A stretch of 64,000 bases of DNA, from NCBI GenBank assembly GCA_021234535.1, contig CM037840.1:2364421-2428420 (forward strand), read 5' to 3'. The notes under the pieces are model-generated. The model was not told the DNA's origin. It saw only the letters and a program-made list of their open reading frames with translations, and ran no database searches. This document shows, in pieces, positions 38,701 to 53,700 of the stretch. This DNA comes from Stichopus chloronotus (Eukaryota > Echinodermata > Holothuroidea > Aspidochirotida > Stichopodidae). The translations under genes were made by a program, and so were the position numbers. Every line of letters starts with the position of its first letter. Positions within the stretch are counted from its first letter, which is position 1.

Positions 38701-41700
38701 AAAATGGATGATAAAAGTCACAAAGGGCAATGAAGTAGCAAATTCAAATGAAAAGTAGGAAGACACCAAAGCGAAAATAGAAACCAGATTTATGGTACCA
38801 ATTACAACCAAACTTGGTAAAAGTGAAACCTATTATGGGATTGGATAACTCTAAAATGGGGACAGAGAGATGATAATAAAATAAGATACCAAATAAGTAA
38901 CAAAATCAATCCTACTAACTCTCCAAATAACTTGACAAACTCTCACTTTTTACATCATCATAAAAACAGATTGTTTGCACACAAAGATTTTGAGGTGTCA
39001 TTCTGTACTGCCAGATACTACTGTACAAGTGCTCTTTTGAAGGAGCCACACGTAGCACGAAGTTGCGACAGATGGCAAAAAAGGAAACCAAACTGATTGA
39101 AAGTAGCTGCATGGTGTATTAAATACGAAAAGAAAAGAAAAAAAAAAAGGAGGGGGTTCAAAATTATTAACTATGCATTACTACAGATATATGGCATGAT
39201 GTTACTCTGACATGTCAAAAAAAAACAGTATAAAATACAAATTTCAGAAAAAGTGGCTATAGGATATTGCAGACTAACACAAAGGTCATACTGTTACAAT
39301 GCTAAGTTGATACAGTCAGTACTGTACTTCATCAGCAAATTAGGTGTATTAAAGTATTTTATGATTACATACAGTAAGGCATGTAAGTACAACAGTGTAT
39401 TACAGGCTCTGGGATTTTAGGCTTTGAACCAATGACACTACAATCTTCATGCATACAGGAACTAATATTACCTAACAATCATAGGGTCACATGACAGTAA
39501 TGGAATTGAGCATTGTGGGATATTAGGCAGGCGCAATCTGAGATAATCCATACCAATTTAAGGACCAGTTACAACATATCTACAGGTGCAAACCACCCAC
39601 TGATAGACCCAGGAAGGTAAAAATAGCCAAGTAAACACCTGTAATAATGTAGGAATGGCATCTCACTTGGACGCTCAAGATAACAATATGTGGGGATGAC
39701 ATGTCACTGGGCAACAGTAGTATGTAAGAACACCACCTCAGTGAATATTAATGGCAGGAGTTAATTAACTCAACAAACACCTGTAATAATGTCGTAGGAA
39801 TGGCACCTCATTGTACACCGGTAATAACACCAGCAATAACATAGGAACAACACCTGAATGAACATTGGAATAGCACCTCATTCAACACCTTTAGCAATAT
39901 GCACAGGTCTCTCTCAACACATGGATAACACCAGCATTTTCACAAACGCAGGATCCTGCATCCAGGACGCAAGTGTTCACCCAGGGATGCAAATTCCTAT
40001 AACTACTTGCATCCGTGTCCGAGGGATGCAACTTTTCTTGTGGCTATATTACCAATAATTCATTCTTTAAAATCATGTTTATATTACTGTTCTTCTTTCC
40101 ACCGATACTGCTTTGGACTTTCCCCCTAAATACAGGGTGATAAAACTATTAAGTTCATAGGTTCATCATCCTAGAAATTCATAAGCAAGAGCAATTGAAG
40201 AATCTTTCCAATCATAAAGCGATTTTACTACAGTTACACATAAAAATCTATCCGAACAGGCTAAAAACAGCGGTGCAAGAAAGTGTTTATTTTGTCTTTT
40301 TTATTCTTGGAGGTCAAAATGAATTCTGATGATCCCATTGGTCAATAGTCCGCCGTCTGGAACACTTGTCTTTCAGCACCAAAGGAACACAAAGTTCTGC
40401 AGATGACACTCCTTGTACTGTAGCTTTGTGTAATTTCTTTCAAGTGTAGTGAGTACAGTTTATGTACTTGTAGGCGACAAGATATTTGTACGCATTACAA
40501 GCCATAACGTTAGGCCTCATCATTAGTTTTGTGATTGCTATCATATTCTCTCACTAGGGACTTTTTAATATAAATATGGAATATCTCTTGTGACTAGTTT
40601 TGCTAAGCATCTCACTTCTCATTTCATGGTATAATTACAACAGGTTTGGTGTCATTGTCACCCCAGGGAAAATGGCACATTTTAAAGTTTTGTCAAACTT
40701 TTTAGGGTCAAGTGTCAAGTAGGGTCTGGTACGCAAGCTATAGCCATTTTTAAACACACTGACGTTACGGTGGAAGCTAAGGTATATGTCGGAAGAACCG
40801 AATGAACATACCAGCTGGTGTTTATAAGCCAATACAGACTAGCCGGGCCAGTGACATTCAGGTTTTCATATTTTCTCACTATTTTAACAAAGTAGTTGAG
40901 AATGGATGGAGGGAAGCTTGTTGATTAAAAGTAGTAGTTGTTTTTTTTTTGGTTTTGCGTACAGTCCTGTGTTGTCACTGGATACAACATACTGTAAAGG
41001 CGCGGCTATCGCTTCAGTATATAAGTGCAACATGCATTTACATTCTCAATGTAGGGACAAACACAAGAATTTTTGGTGGGACGCAAACTTTTCAAGTTTT
41101 GTAAGTTATAAAAGCGTGATAAAAACGCTCTAATACAGTACTGTTACACTGCACTGAATATAGATGCAATTAACATCTCACTGAACATACTTGAAATGCC
41201 ATAAAATGCTATACTGATAAAGTCAAAAAATTTAAGGCTATTGTAAAGAATAAACTGATGATCATTTGTTTTGTACTTTACATGATCGCACGATCTCTAA
41301 GAGAAGAGCCAAGTCAACATACTGTATGTGCTGTATGACTGTACTAGCTCAGTAAGTGTAAACATATTTGTACCTCTGCTCAGGATTGCTTGCTGGAGAA
41401 GCAACTTCAGAGGGATATCTGAATGGATGGGGGTTTAAAAAATTAAGTACATTGATACATGGACTGATGGTGTTTAACGTTAACAGTACTATTGGCATGG
41501 TAGATTAGAGTGCATTTGTTGTGTTGAGGCAGGTAAGTGAGGAGTAAATACGGCTTCTTCTTTACCATGCATGCACTATTTCCTAACCTTTTCAGCTCTA
41601 CAGTACAGGTACACAGTAATGACCTAATCGCGACCACGCTGAGATCGTTCATCAAGCCTTCTGCCAGGGATTGTCTACTGTTACACCTGAGGTGTTGCTG

Positions 41701-44700
41701 CGTTTCTATGCAGCAACTTAAGCTGCTGACGTTTGTGTTGGTGAATTCGAGTGTTGAAGCAGAAAGTTCAAATACTTCAAAGAGACAAGGTGATGGCTGA
41801 TTTGAAGAGGAAACAAAAAGCACTTAACGATAGGCTGATCGATAATTGCCTCACCTCTGGACCCTCGACTCTTTTTGAGTAGGAAAAAATTTGTACTGTT
41901 CCGATCCCAAGGATCAACAATGTTGACCGTAAGCAGACTTGATAAAATGTACCACACAAACACGTACAGCAGCCACACCCGAAGTAGGTGAAACCTGGCC
42001 TACATGTCACTTAATAGTTTACAGTAAGTCTGCTCTACCGTTGTTTTGATCTTTTCAATATTTTACAACCAACTTCTGTCACTGAAGAAAAAGAGTTGAC
42101 TAATCCACTTCAAATTAAAGACATTTTCAAATGTTCCTTCCCTCCTTTGGGGCGACAATAAAAAGAATAGACTAACCCATCACATGCCTAAAGCTTCCAT
42201 ACACAGCTGTGCTAAATACCAGGTTTCAGAACAATATCCACTACATACACTGAGAGAGACATGGACAGGTAAATGTAGCCACAAGTCCGTTTACAACCAC
42301 GATTTTATTTCGATACAGAATTTGGACAAACGTAGCCTCATGTACAGAATGTATACGTGTTTTCACGGTCCACGTCATTCTGCCATAAGTATTTAGAAAT
42401 ATGATCATTCCACTCCAAAAATCTTTCAAAAATCTCAAGTCTTTCCGCCATGGCAGTAAATATTTTTATGGCAGAATGAAATGGAATGTATGATATGATT
42501 CTTAAGACTTAGAAGCCTTGGTAATAACCAGAACAGTATTTTTAACACATATGGAAGTAACGTCGAAGTGAACTTCTATGAGAGGAGAAAAAGTAAGTTG
42601 GTATCCCGCAATTTATGTCCTTGAAAAGTCAATGAATGTACTGTACAGTATGTCTAAAGTACAGAAAGTACTGTACATGTATAATATCTTTTTAAGGCAG
42701 TGTGCCCTTGCAGTCTTCAGACATACTGTATGGTTCCATAATTAATACCAAACTAATAAGTTGCATTTGGGTTAGTTCGTGTAAATATGAATGTGAATGA
42801 ATTAGATAGCTGTATTCACGAGATGATAACATCGATTTCCATTGTTGAATTATCGCCGACTCGCGCCGGATTACTCTCGGCCATAAAGCAGGATGTCAAC
42901 GCAGAGGAAAAGGCTGCACTGAACCAGCTTATCCCGACGTTCTGTGAATTTAACACATTTTGAGTTCTCTGCAGGTTAAGACGATCAAAATGATGCCAAT
43001 TTGCCATCTACAGTACATCTGTTGCAAACTGCTGTATTTTACCATAGATCTTAAAACTGGCATGACATCTAAAGAGGTCTTTGCTGGTACCTCCTCAAAA
43101 CTGAACAATGTACCTCCATTTGCAGATAAATTTTGGTACTTTACAGCAGCGGCGGTGGTATTAAAATGCTACCTGTGAGTATCCTTGGCACGGAAGATGG
43201 GAGTGCACTTGTTGTGTTGAGACAGGAAAGTAAGGACTGGAAGTAAATCTGCACATTTTTTTTTTTTTTCAATTTTTATGCATGGACTAATATCAACCTT
43301 GATCGGTACTGTGAAGAACCAAAGGTGAAAGGTGAGTGTGTTCCATGAAAAACAATGTCAGGTTTGGGTTGTTTGGGTGACTACTTTCATTTCTAGCCCA
43401 GTTCTATGGTATTAACTTTGGACAAAGACTCATCGCCTTTAATACACAGTTTGAATTCTCCCAACCGCCTACGTCTAGTTCCTCCCTTAGCCAGTCTAAA
43501 ACTCTTCTATATGTGTGATCAAAACAATGGGCCCCAGTGTGTGCTGTGCAATATGAGCTACTCTGCATGTTTCAAATTTGCTGTCAATCAAAGAGCAGAA
43601 CCAATTGAGAATTTTGCTTACCCCTGGTCAAAATGTAGCCAACTGTAAGGCAAAGGGTGATTTCCTTTCAAGTGAAACATCACAACCCATACGAACAGTA
43701 GGGTCACAGCTATGGTGGTGGGTGGTGGACAGCTCCAGTAAATTCTTTCCTTAGCTGACCACCACAAAGAATATGTACAAACACTGACCAACTACAGAAC
43801 GTCACGATGACCACTACTGTCGTCAAAATCCAATAAAAAAAATCACTCATGGGTTCGTTTCTCTGGCTAGGGTCCACAAATTAGCAAAAAACCTTTTTTC
43901 CAAACTATAACATGTGCTCCATTCTGTCTCTAGCTACAACCCAGGTAAACATTATTGAGTACAAACAATTATTCAAAGAATGAGCAAGTAATGGTTTTAA
44001 ATTTGTCCCTTTTCCCATAAGAAATCAGCAAATTTTGTCTGTTAGACTGGACGCAAGTACAGTGGGGTGAAAATGGGGGGGGTGGGGAAGAAACATTATT
44101 TCAAACAAATGACGCATTGTTTCGGCAACTTACGGGTTTCCTGTTCAATAGAAAATTGATACTGTATTCCACTCGGCACGCAATTACTTGAACACTGGTT
44201 CTGATCAGGAAGATGATCAGGGGTTTTATGATCTGGTAGGGTTTTACAATCTACTCACTGCAATAGTTTCTAGCACATTTAATACCTGAAGATAACCATT
44301 TTTTTGTTTTGAAGGTACTGCACTGCACGTAACCATTTCTTTTCTTTTTTTTTTTGTCTTTTGTTCTTTCCTGCCAATGATTGAAATTATTGAGTAATTA
44401 ACTCAAAAGTAAGTAAGTCTCAATTTGCATGAAAAAAAAAAGTCTGACAAAGTTTGTCTTTAGCTCAAAATCTCAGCACCCATTAACTATTCAAGCCTAC
44501 TGTAATGTTATTTTATTACGGTGAGAGCTGATGCCTCTTTTGGGTTGATTTCACACTAGGATTAAGACCAACTATGCAGCAAATCTTCACTTGGCCCTCA
44601 GACCATACCAAGATGAGAACATAACAAAAATAAAGAGAAAAGTAAACTGTCCTACATTTTCAAATATTTAGACAGAAAGAAGCTTATGCTGTGATTCATT

Positions 44701-47700
44701 ACCGCATTTGGGTTTTATCTAATCTGTTTCTTTCTTGAAATAATCTGTAACAGTATACACACCGACGGTGTTTGTCCGGTGGTTTAAATCAAGTAGGGCA
44801 TCCACTATAAAACCATGAAAAAAAAACTGAAGAACAAAAAAAAAAACCTGCCATTAAGCTACAGTATCCTTCTATTCACTGTTTCAGGAACACCTCATAA
44901 AACATTAAGAAATAATGATGCTCTTATCTTCAAAGTTTTGTAATTTTCTACATAGGACAATTCAGACAATCCACATTTTTTAATTGAAAATGGCTTAGAT
45001 TTGCACAGCTACAATCTCTTGCAGTGAGAAGTTGACACATGCAAGTAAACTCTGCCTAGTGCCTAGAGTTTCTAGAGTTTTCAAAACAGAAATGTACAGT
45101 ACTTCATGCTCGAAAGACAACGTTAAAAATAAATATCAAAAGGAGTTTTTTTTCAATCAGGTACTTTTTCAGGACAATTTTCCAAAGAAAGTTGATAGGA
45201 AAAGATTACTGCCACAAAACTGGTTTAAGGAGAAGAATGAAATTATCTAGGTTTGGAAGCTATTACTGTAGAAACTTGAACTTAAATTTGAATGAAAAGA
45301 ATGAATATGTATGTGACCATACTCACTAAGAAGTGATAATCCACAGAACTGGAAATGATTAGGTGGTGTCAAAAATGATGAATATGCCATACTGGTAGGA
45401 AAAAGAGTAGCAGTAAGCCTTCAGAAAGATCCTGTGGGGTCTTCTAAAGCTGGTGCAGTAGCGTAGTATGCCCTCGCGTTTGTTTTAAGCTTGCCGTGGA
45501 ATATGACAGCATGGCATAAACCATGCAAAACATCTACATACTCCCTAGTCGGACTCATTAATGGGTGATCAATTAAACAAGATGAAAAATACACAAGAGA
45601 CCAAAAAAATGTAAGAATAATTACTCTTGCATAAATGAAACCACACACATGAGAGGTTTGTGAGCATGCTCAAAGACAACAGCCAATCAGAACACTGGAA
45701 TTGTTTACCATGGTTACGATTACAGTGCACTCAAACTGTAATTATAAAAATCATGTTTCAACTTTTAAAGGTTTGGATGAACAATTTCACAGCTTGTAAA
45801 AAAATTGAACAGAAATGGTAGTGCACACTGCACAGACAGACAAGTCAATGTTGAGTAGCAATCCCAGACTAAGGAATTATAGGTGGTAAATATCTTGGAC
45901 AACATCTGGGGGAAAAAGTTGGATCAACCGGAACATGAACTGAAGTTGCAGATGATGGTGATGGTGTCATTATTGCAAAGCCTTCACTGGTAAAAAAAAT
46001 TAATAATTGGACTCCAAGAAAGTGTTCAGAAGTTACCTATTCTTCACCTTCTTGTTATTTAAAACAACAGGCTTACTAGATTCTTCCCCTGTTTGGAGGC
46101 ATAAATTATACGTCATACCTCAACACTGCAGTGTACCTAAAATACATTACAGTCCAGCTGTTGTTGGTAAAACTCCCAAAATTTGTGTCTGCAAAATTTC
46201 AAAAATATGCAAAACATGGAACTGTACAAAAAGTGAGTTAGACATTCAAAGTCATGCTATAGATGAGTCTACAGATAACACTGCAGAGCAGAAAGTGACA
46301 ATGTTAGTCCCACTGTATAATACTTTACAATAAAGCTCATTACCTTCACGTTAACAGACCCTGCAAGCATACTGTAGTCATCAGTTCTTATCACCCGAGA
46401 GGTTCAAGTTAGAAACATCAGGAAGTTTTAATTTATGCAAATCTTATTATAGATTTTCTCTGGCGGTGATAAGAGCCTTAATTCATGAGGGATGAACACA
46501 GTTCCTGCTTCTTTTGCGTAAAATCCAATTTCTAGTTCGTGTTTAAGTAACCTTCTTTCACACCTGTTTGGATTATGCAGAACAATGCTTGTACTGCTCA
46601 AGTCAGGGCCTACTGTAAATCAGGACTGATAATATCTCTTTGGACTCAAGACACATGCAGGGAGAACAAAGGTTAAGAGCTTTGGTCACATGCAAGTGAC
46701 TAGGGGCAGTACAGTATGTACTGTACATGTAGCACTCTATCAATTTCCTCAAAATTTCCCCAAAGTTGTAGAAGGTGTACCAATCTTCAGCAAGTTACAC
46801 AACATCTGACTGGTCAGATCTACTGCAATAGGCATTGGAACATATATCCAAAGTTGAAAACTAATTTCTCAAGAACAGCGACTGGCCCTGTTGTAACTTA
46901 AAGGCCAAAATTTTCTGTGATTTCCGACCTAGCAGATACCATAAACCTGTTAAATTCTTCATGCCTTTCAAGCCCATTAATTCTAAAGGTGTGGACAAAA
47001 CACCTCATAGTAATTCAACCTCACCATTATCCAACCCCATAGTACTTCAATAATGCATAAAACACCATCAAAGCAAGCCTGTCAAACCTTCGGTACACAA
47101 TTCATGTTTAATACCATTCATCACTGACAACACTTCTCTGTCATGAATACTGCACAGTACTGCAGCTTCACTTTCTGTGCCATCTGCACCTGGCACAGAA
47201 GTAGAAGCTACAGTACGTGCACCTATAGTACATTAACAAAGACATGTCAATGCTGTAGTATCTCCAGGAATAACACCCTAAATCAAGCAAACTGCACTAC
47301 ACATCCCTGGTTATTAAACTGAAAGCCAAAAATGCTCCCCAACTAATTGGAACTTCATGTAGTGCCACAACTGGCACCATTACTGACTGTAAGCTGAGCC
47401 TAATGTACAGTGCAGCACTGAACCTTCATCACACCAATATGTACACCAACCCGGCACCATTACTTACTGTAAGCTAAGCCTAATGTACAGTGCAGCACTG
47501 AACCTTCATCACACCAATATGTACACCAACCTGGCACCATTACTTACTGTAAGCTAAGCCTAATGTACAGTGCAGCACTGAACCTTCATCACACCAATAT
47601 GTACACCAACCTGGCACCATTACTTACTGTAAGCTAAGCCTAATGTACAGTAGAGTACTGAACCTTCATCACACCGATATGTACACCAGCCTGGCACCAT

Positions 47701-50700
47701 TACTCACTGTAAGCTAGGCCTAATGTACAGTACAGCACTGAACCTTCTTCACACCAATATGTGCACCAACCTGGCAGCATTACTTACTGTAAGCTACGGT
47801 AAGCCTAATGTACAGAACAGCACTGAACCTTCATCACACCATTACAGTACTGTATGTTTGAGCCTGTGACACATCGATACCACCATATGTCAATTTTATG
47901 TGCCCTTGCATTATATTACTCAAATCTAAATTGTACTGTACCAAAGGTTTGCACACTTTTTTGAACATAAAAACCTAGCATTTTTTAAGGTCTTTTCGAG
48001 GAAGAACTTTTGTTCTTTTCATACCACACACTGGAAATGTCTTTCACAGTAGGTGTTTCATTTTGCTGTTTTATTTTTTTCAATTTCACCAAATTTCCAT
48101 ACATAATCTGGTCGATGCATTTGTTGCACTTAATAATCAAGTGAAAATGTTCAGTACGTTAAATCACTAAAATTCAAGCAAATTATCACACTTTGATGAA
48201 AGAGAACAAAATCTTTGACGAAAAAGAACAAAAGTCAAGCACGGTCAAAATTCAGGTATATTTTCAAGACTTTCAAGGTGCTGTACTAGACCTTCCACCT
48301 ACAGTAGCTTCCAAACCAGTGTCTCTCAAGACTACTGTGTCCCCATTACAGCACAGGACGAGATTAGTCAAGGCTACAGCATTTGCAGCACCATTAAATC
48401 AACATTTCTCAAGACTTTCGAATCTCAATGCATAATTTACAGTGAGCTGAATGTAAATATGTAAACTGAATCTAAGAAAAACAAATTTATAAAATGATTA
48501 CAGAATTTCATGAGTTTGCAGTAGCTGCCTACATTTGTCCTCCGCTACCATTCATCCCTACCCCCCCCCCTCCCACCTCTCCATCTTCCCCTTCTCTTTT
48601 TATCTCACCTTCATTCCAACTAAACAAACATTCTGTTTCTTTGTGTACTCTAGGCTAACGATGGACAAAGATGCAAAAATTCTAGATACTTACAGAAATG
48701 ATTATGAAGTCTTTGATGCAGCACTTTTACCATTGAATTTCCAGTTGATGAAGTCCCAAGTTCCTCACCCACCATTGGCTTATCAGGAAACCATTTGTCG
48801 ATCACTGTCGCTTTTAAATCCGACCCCCCAGCGTGGCAACACTGCCAAAATACATTAAGGATGTGTATCCGTCCTGCTTACTCTGCTGCACTGGGTACAA
48901 TACTCCCTAACAGAGCTATACTGTATTGTCCAGATGATCTCTCTCCTTGTTCCCCAAGCCTTGAAATTCAAAACAGATCCTCTACGGACATTTTAGTTCC
49001 TTCTCTTGGGTCGGAGGATAACAACGATGATAACAACAATGGTGGTCTGTCTCTTGGTTCTCCTTAAACACCTCTATCACTCTGATCACTCTTCCATTCA
49101 ATCAGAGAGAAAAAAAAAAGGTCTCCTCGGTGATTAAGAAGAAAGAACCTTCTGCTTGGACTCAATCAATCGGACAGCTGGAGTCGGCTTAGCATGCAAC
49201 TCCTCTCTGTGGGCCCTGTTAACGTCCTCCTCTTTCACACAAAAAACCCCTTTAAGCTCTTAATCCTACCCTCCAGAGCCAGCACAAAGCCTTGCTAAGC
49301 CCTTCTTCAAACAGAGTTTCTATCTCGACTGAATGATAAGAAAAGGAGAAAAAAAAATCCCTCCAGTTCTCAAAGGCAAGAATAGAGAAAATCCATGTCA
49401 CCATTAACATCAATCAGAACTAAACCTTCTATCAGTGATCCAGGGTAAATGATAAAAAAGAAATCCTAAGCTCCTTCCATGAAAGAAGCTCTTACTTACA
49501 TAAAATAAAAAAAGAAAAAAAGGTCGGCTTGATGACCAGCGATGGCGCACTGCTGCCGTTGCTATTGCCACAGCCTGCTAGTTACTTTAGTGGCTGTCTA
49601 CAGCAGCGTGGAGGCCGACTGGCTTTTTCAAGTAAAGCGGATTTTTCTTTCCTTTCTTCTCCTCTCCTCTTTTCTTTTTTTTTTTGGTTGGGGTTTTTCT
49701 GTCTAAAGAATGAAACCACCACAATCCCTTAAAGCCAGCTTAAATTGATCTCCGGTTGTTTATCGCTGGAGGAGCCTTGACAGTAATCCTTTTAGATAAT
49801 TGCAGACAGCTGAAACTATCTTTACCCTTTTTCACTGACATCAATTTTATGGAAATCTCGTTGCAGATCTAATTTCCCCTTCCATCAACGTGGAATCATC
49901 TTCAACAGAGTTGCTGTGGCAACCCAGCTCAATGTATAAAATAAATTTTGTGCGAGGAACTAATCCTGAGCGAAGCATATGTGGATTAGGATCTAATCTT
50001 GTGGTGAGATTTACTTCATTTCCCTTGAGGAAGCTGGGCCTTAGCTAATGGTGGAAGGGAGGGAGGCTGATGGCTTAGCAATGAAATATTACAACCACTG
50101 ATTCTCTATGAGAAAAGAAGCAATGACGCACAATTTTTGCATAAACCAGGGAGCGAGATGTTTTATGGAACTCTCACCATGTGCACTTTTCCGTGAATTT
50201 TGTGATGTGGCTGAGAGGGAATTTGCTGATTCTGGGGGAGATTATAGTCACCGAAAATTTGGCATTTAAAACAGCCGATATGAAAGAAAATGTGAGATGC
50301 TTCAAAGTGAAAGGATCATACAATATAGTGTGTAAGTCTGCGGAATTCACATCATACGTGTTCAATACACATATACAGTAACACTTCACACGTGCACAGC
50401 ACAGTGTGTTAAATTATCTGTCAGTTAAAGTTGGAATATGAGTTGTACTGGCAATTGCCTTGTCATCTACCTTTGTTCTTTGTCAGTGTTTCAGGGAAGA
50501 GAAAGTGGGGGGAAAAAAAATCACCATTTCACAAAATCTGAACGAGAACTTTATACACTCATAGATCTTCCTGATATTTGTATGAAAATTGTCTCGACAT
50601 TTGGGTTGGCCCTACAAAATTAAGACTATTCAAGAAAGCATAGCAGACAGTAACCATTATTTAAATAAAAAAGAAAGTCAATGGGAGTGGATGTGAATAT

Positions 50701-53700
50701 TCATTTATCCCAAAAAAAGGGGATTACAGAATGTTTTTCTTTTTTTCTCTGGTAGTGGCTATGACATTTCCCGCTAAATTTGACTTTCACTGGCAAACGT
50801 TTCTGCTCGTATTCCAGCTTTAAATTGTCAGTGTATACAGGGTACAAATTTAACTTCGAAAAGCAATATTTTGATATGACATACTGTGAGTGTACATCAA
50901 CGAATACTGCATTCATCAAATCCCTTTAAAGGGAGGAGCCATCCTTCCTTCCTTCATTTTGTGAAAAAAAATCAGCAAAATCTTGCAAATTCTCTTCTCA
51001 GTTCTCTAGTATTTTTCATGATGTCCCTAAATATCATTCCTGGAATTTATAAGCAAGGTGTTATGCTGCAAAATTTAACAATTCAAAAGCAAAAATGTTA
51101 TCACATACTGAAAAGAGAACCATTCATGAACTAGCACGGGGGGTACATTACTCCATTCAGTGTACATTTGCCCTTTAAGTCTCCGTCGAATGCATAAAGG
51201 TATTAATTTACTTACTGATGTATTGCCCTACATTACCACATTTTCTAACCAGCGAAATACAGTATGGCAGAATAAAATCAGATGCTTATGTCAGTGAGAC
51301 TGCACTATACAGATACTAGCATAGTACTCAACAAAATGAACAGTTCTACATTCATGAGCAGTATGTACTGTATGTTTACATACAACTCAACAATAAAACC
51401 AGAACATGGAGATATCACAGCCTCAACAAGAGAACCAGTATGAAGATATGAGAGCCTCAACAATAAAACCAGTATACTCATAAAATGATGATGAATGTAT
51501 GTTTAGAACATGATGAATGTGTAAAACATAATAAGTATATTTACAGTACAACATGCATGTTTACAACATGATGAGTATGTTTACAACATGATGAGTGTGT
51601 GTACTTAACACGATGAGTATTTGTACAACATGATGAGTAATTTGATGAGTATGTGTACAACATGGTGAGTACATGTGTACAAGATGATGAGTATGTTTAC
51701 AACATGATGAGTACAGTATGTGCACAATGTGATCTTGCACATACTGTAACAGAATGGTCTATGGGCACAGGTACAACAGGATTATATGAGTATGTACAGT
51801 ATCCACAGTATACAGATTTTGCCTAATTATCAGTCTGACCCCCAATGTTTGTCCACTTTTGAGCACAGACCCTTCAAACCCTTCACATTGCACCTTACAT
51901 AATACATACCTTGAAGAAAACTTTTGTCCTCAAAACCCACTTGGCGCTTTCAACAAAGCCAGCTCATAAGTTTGGACTCAAGGTTTAGCAGTAATGCAAA
52001 GCCCCCTCCCCCTCTACTTCTTTCCACCCTTTCGTTTGAATTTATGACAGAACCACTGGACAGATGTGACAGTTATGAACAGCACTTAAAGAGCTTTGTG
52101 TAATTTGTGAATTTGCAGTAGCTGCGTACAGTACACATATCACCATCTGAAATGCTTTGCCAAAATATCTAGTCAAAAATTGATCTTACCAAACCATAGA
52201 TCTACAGTAATACCCCCTCTCTCCAGTCACCATCATGCATCCTCTAATCATCTTGGGATGTCCTTCCTTCCTAATCAGTGCCAGAGTAAGGGTGCAAAAA
52301 GGTGTGGGAGGGGGGGTTTCATGGTGTAGGAACTGTTGATTACAGTAGGTTGAGGCAGGCGAGTGTACAGTGCGAGAAATCAGGCATGGGGGCCAGGAGT
52401 CTGCCTAAAGGACCCCATAGGATGGTCCACAAGGGGAAGTCCCTGGATTTTAGGGAACAGAATGGCATACACTAGGTGGAAAATATCAACTTTTTGCAAG
52501 ACCCCTTTCCTATGTTAAACTGGAAAAATTCAGGTCACTTACATTTACCACAGTGGTATGTTTTTTTGCCTTTTTTTTCAGGTATAGAAAAAAAAAAAGT
52601 ATCAGAAAAGGGGGTAGGTACTCCCATAATGCCCCATGTACCCACACTCAACTGCGGTAATGCCACAAGCTCCTACTGTATAAAGGAAACAAGTAACAGT
52701 CACTGTATACAAAATCGATATACAGTACACTGTATATGCAAGATCAGAGAGTTGAAATTGCAAATTTTTTCAACATTGATAAGTACTGTAACACATATAC
52801 AAAAAAGTATTAACCATTTTGTTTTTGAACAAACTTTTGTTTTCTTTATAAACAACCATTTATTCCACCTCTTCCTTAAATTTTCTATTCTTGTTGTTAT
52901 CATATCTGTGTATTGAATAATACAGCAGAATATCTCCTTGCTTGCTTCTTTCTTAAGTTGGCTTTACCTCAGAAGCTATCTCATTCCATATTTTCTTTTT
53001 CAGATTTAAGCATAATTAACCCCCAAATTTGCATCTCCTACAGGAGAAATAATATCGGGTCTAATGCATCTGAAACATCTCCAGGAGCAAGATTAAAAGA
53101 AAAGAGACGGCAGCGGATGACTTTGGATATGATCTACAAGTTATATTAAACCCCCCAAAAATAAATGGATAGATATTAGCTTCTGGATTTTAGTTGAAAT
53201 CTAACAGGAGGGTGAGGAAACAACTTTCTATCTTACATGAATAATATCTGCAGAGAGACAAAAGTAGGTCTCAAACTAGGTTAATGGAGCATCTGTTGTT
53301 GTTTTGCTTTCTACAAGCTTACCAGATCAATTTCTCTTTAAAGATGTAGTTTCCACGAGCATGAATCATGTAATATGTAAATTTCAACCATGCAACAGCA
53401 GCTTTTTCTGATTTTAACACCGGTCTCATGAAGGGGACTGTAGGCCTTAAAAAGTTGAAAATATTTTGGTGTCACATTGCAAATGCTTGAATTTAGTGGA
53501 CACCCGACTGGAATCGCAGAGTCCTCCCTTCTGATGTGTTCTACGTATTAAGATTTTTGACTGGTGGTGTGAGCACTGGAGTTTGAGTTCTCGATATTGT
53601 AAGTCGCCTGAGAGGTAATTTGGGACGCAAAATGACTCAAAAGGATTAGTGCAACATTAAACGGCTGACCTTTAGGATTTTAACGATTAGCAAGAGGCTG

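Noticed and set aside
45421..45648. Minus-strand 75-codon ORF with a somewhat coding-like 3' half (LHGLCHAVIFHGKLKTNARA)
   Set aside because: The first half is hydrophobic noise and no family or splice site supports it. Possibly a pseudogene fragment, but not enough to annotate.
47373..47852. Regularly spaced direct repeats resembling a CRISPR array
   Set aside because: The whole 80-bp unit repeats with no unique spacers, and the genome is eukaryotic; it is a minisatellite.
52476..52916. 146-codon plus-strand ORF
   Set aside because: Long but low-complexity and Phe/Ile-rich with no motif; expected by chance in A+T-rich DNA.
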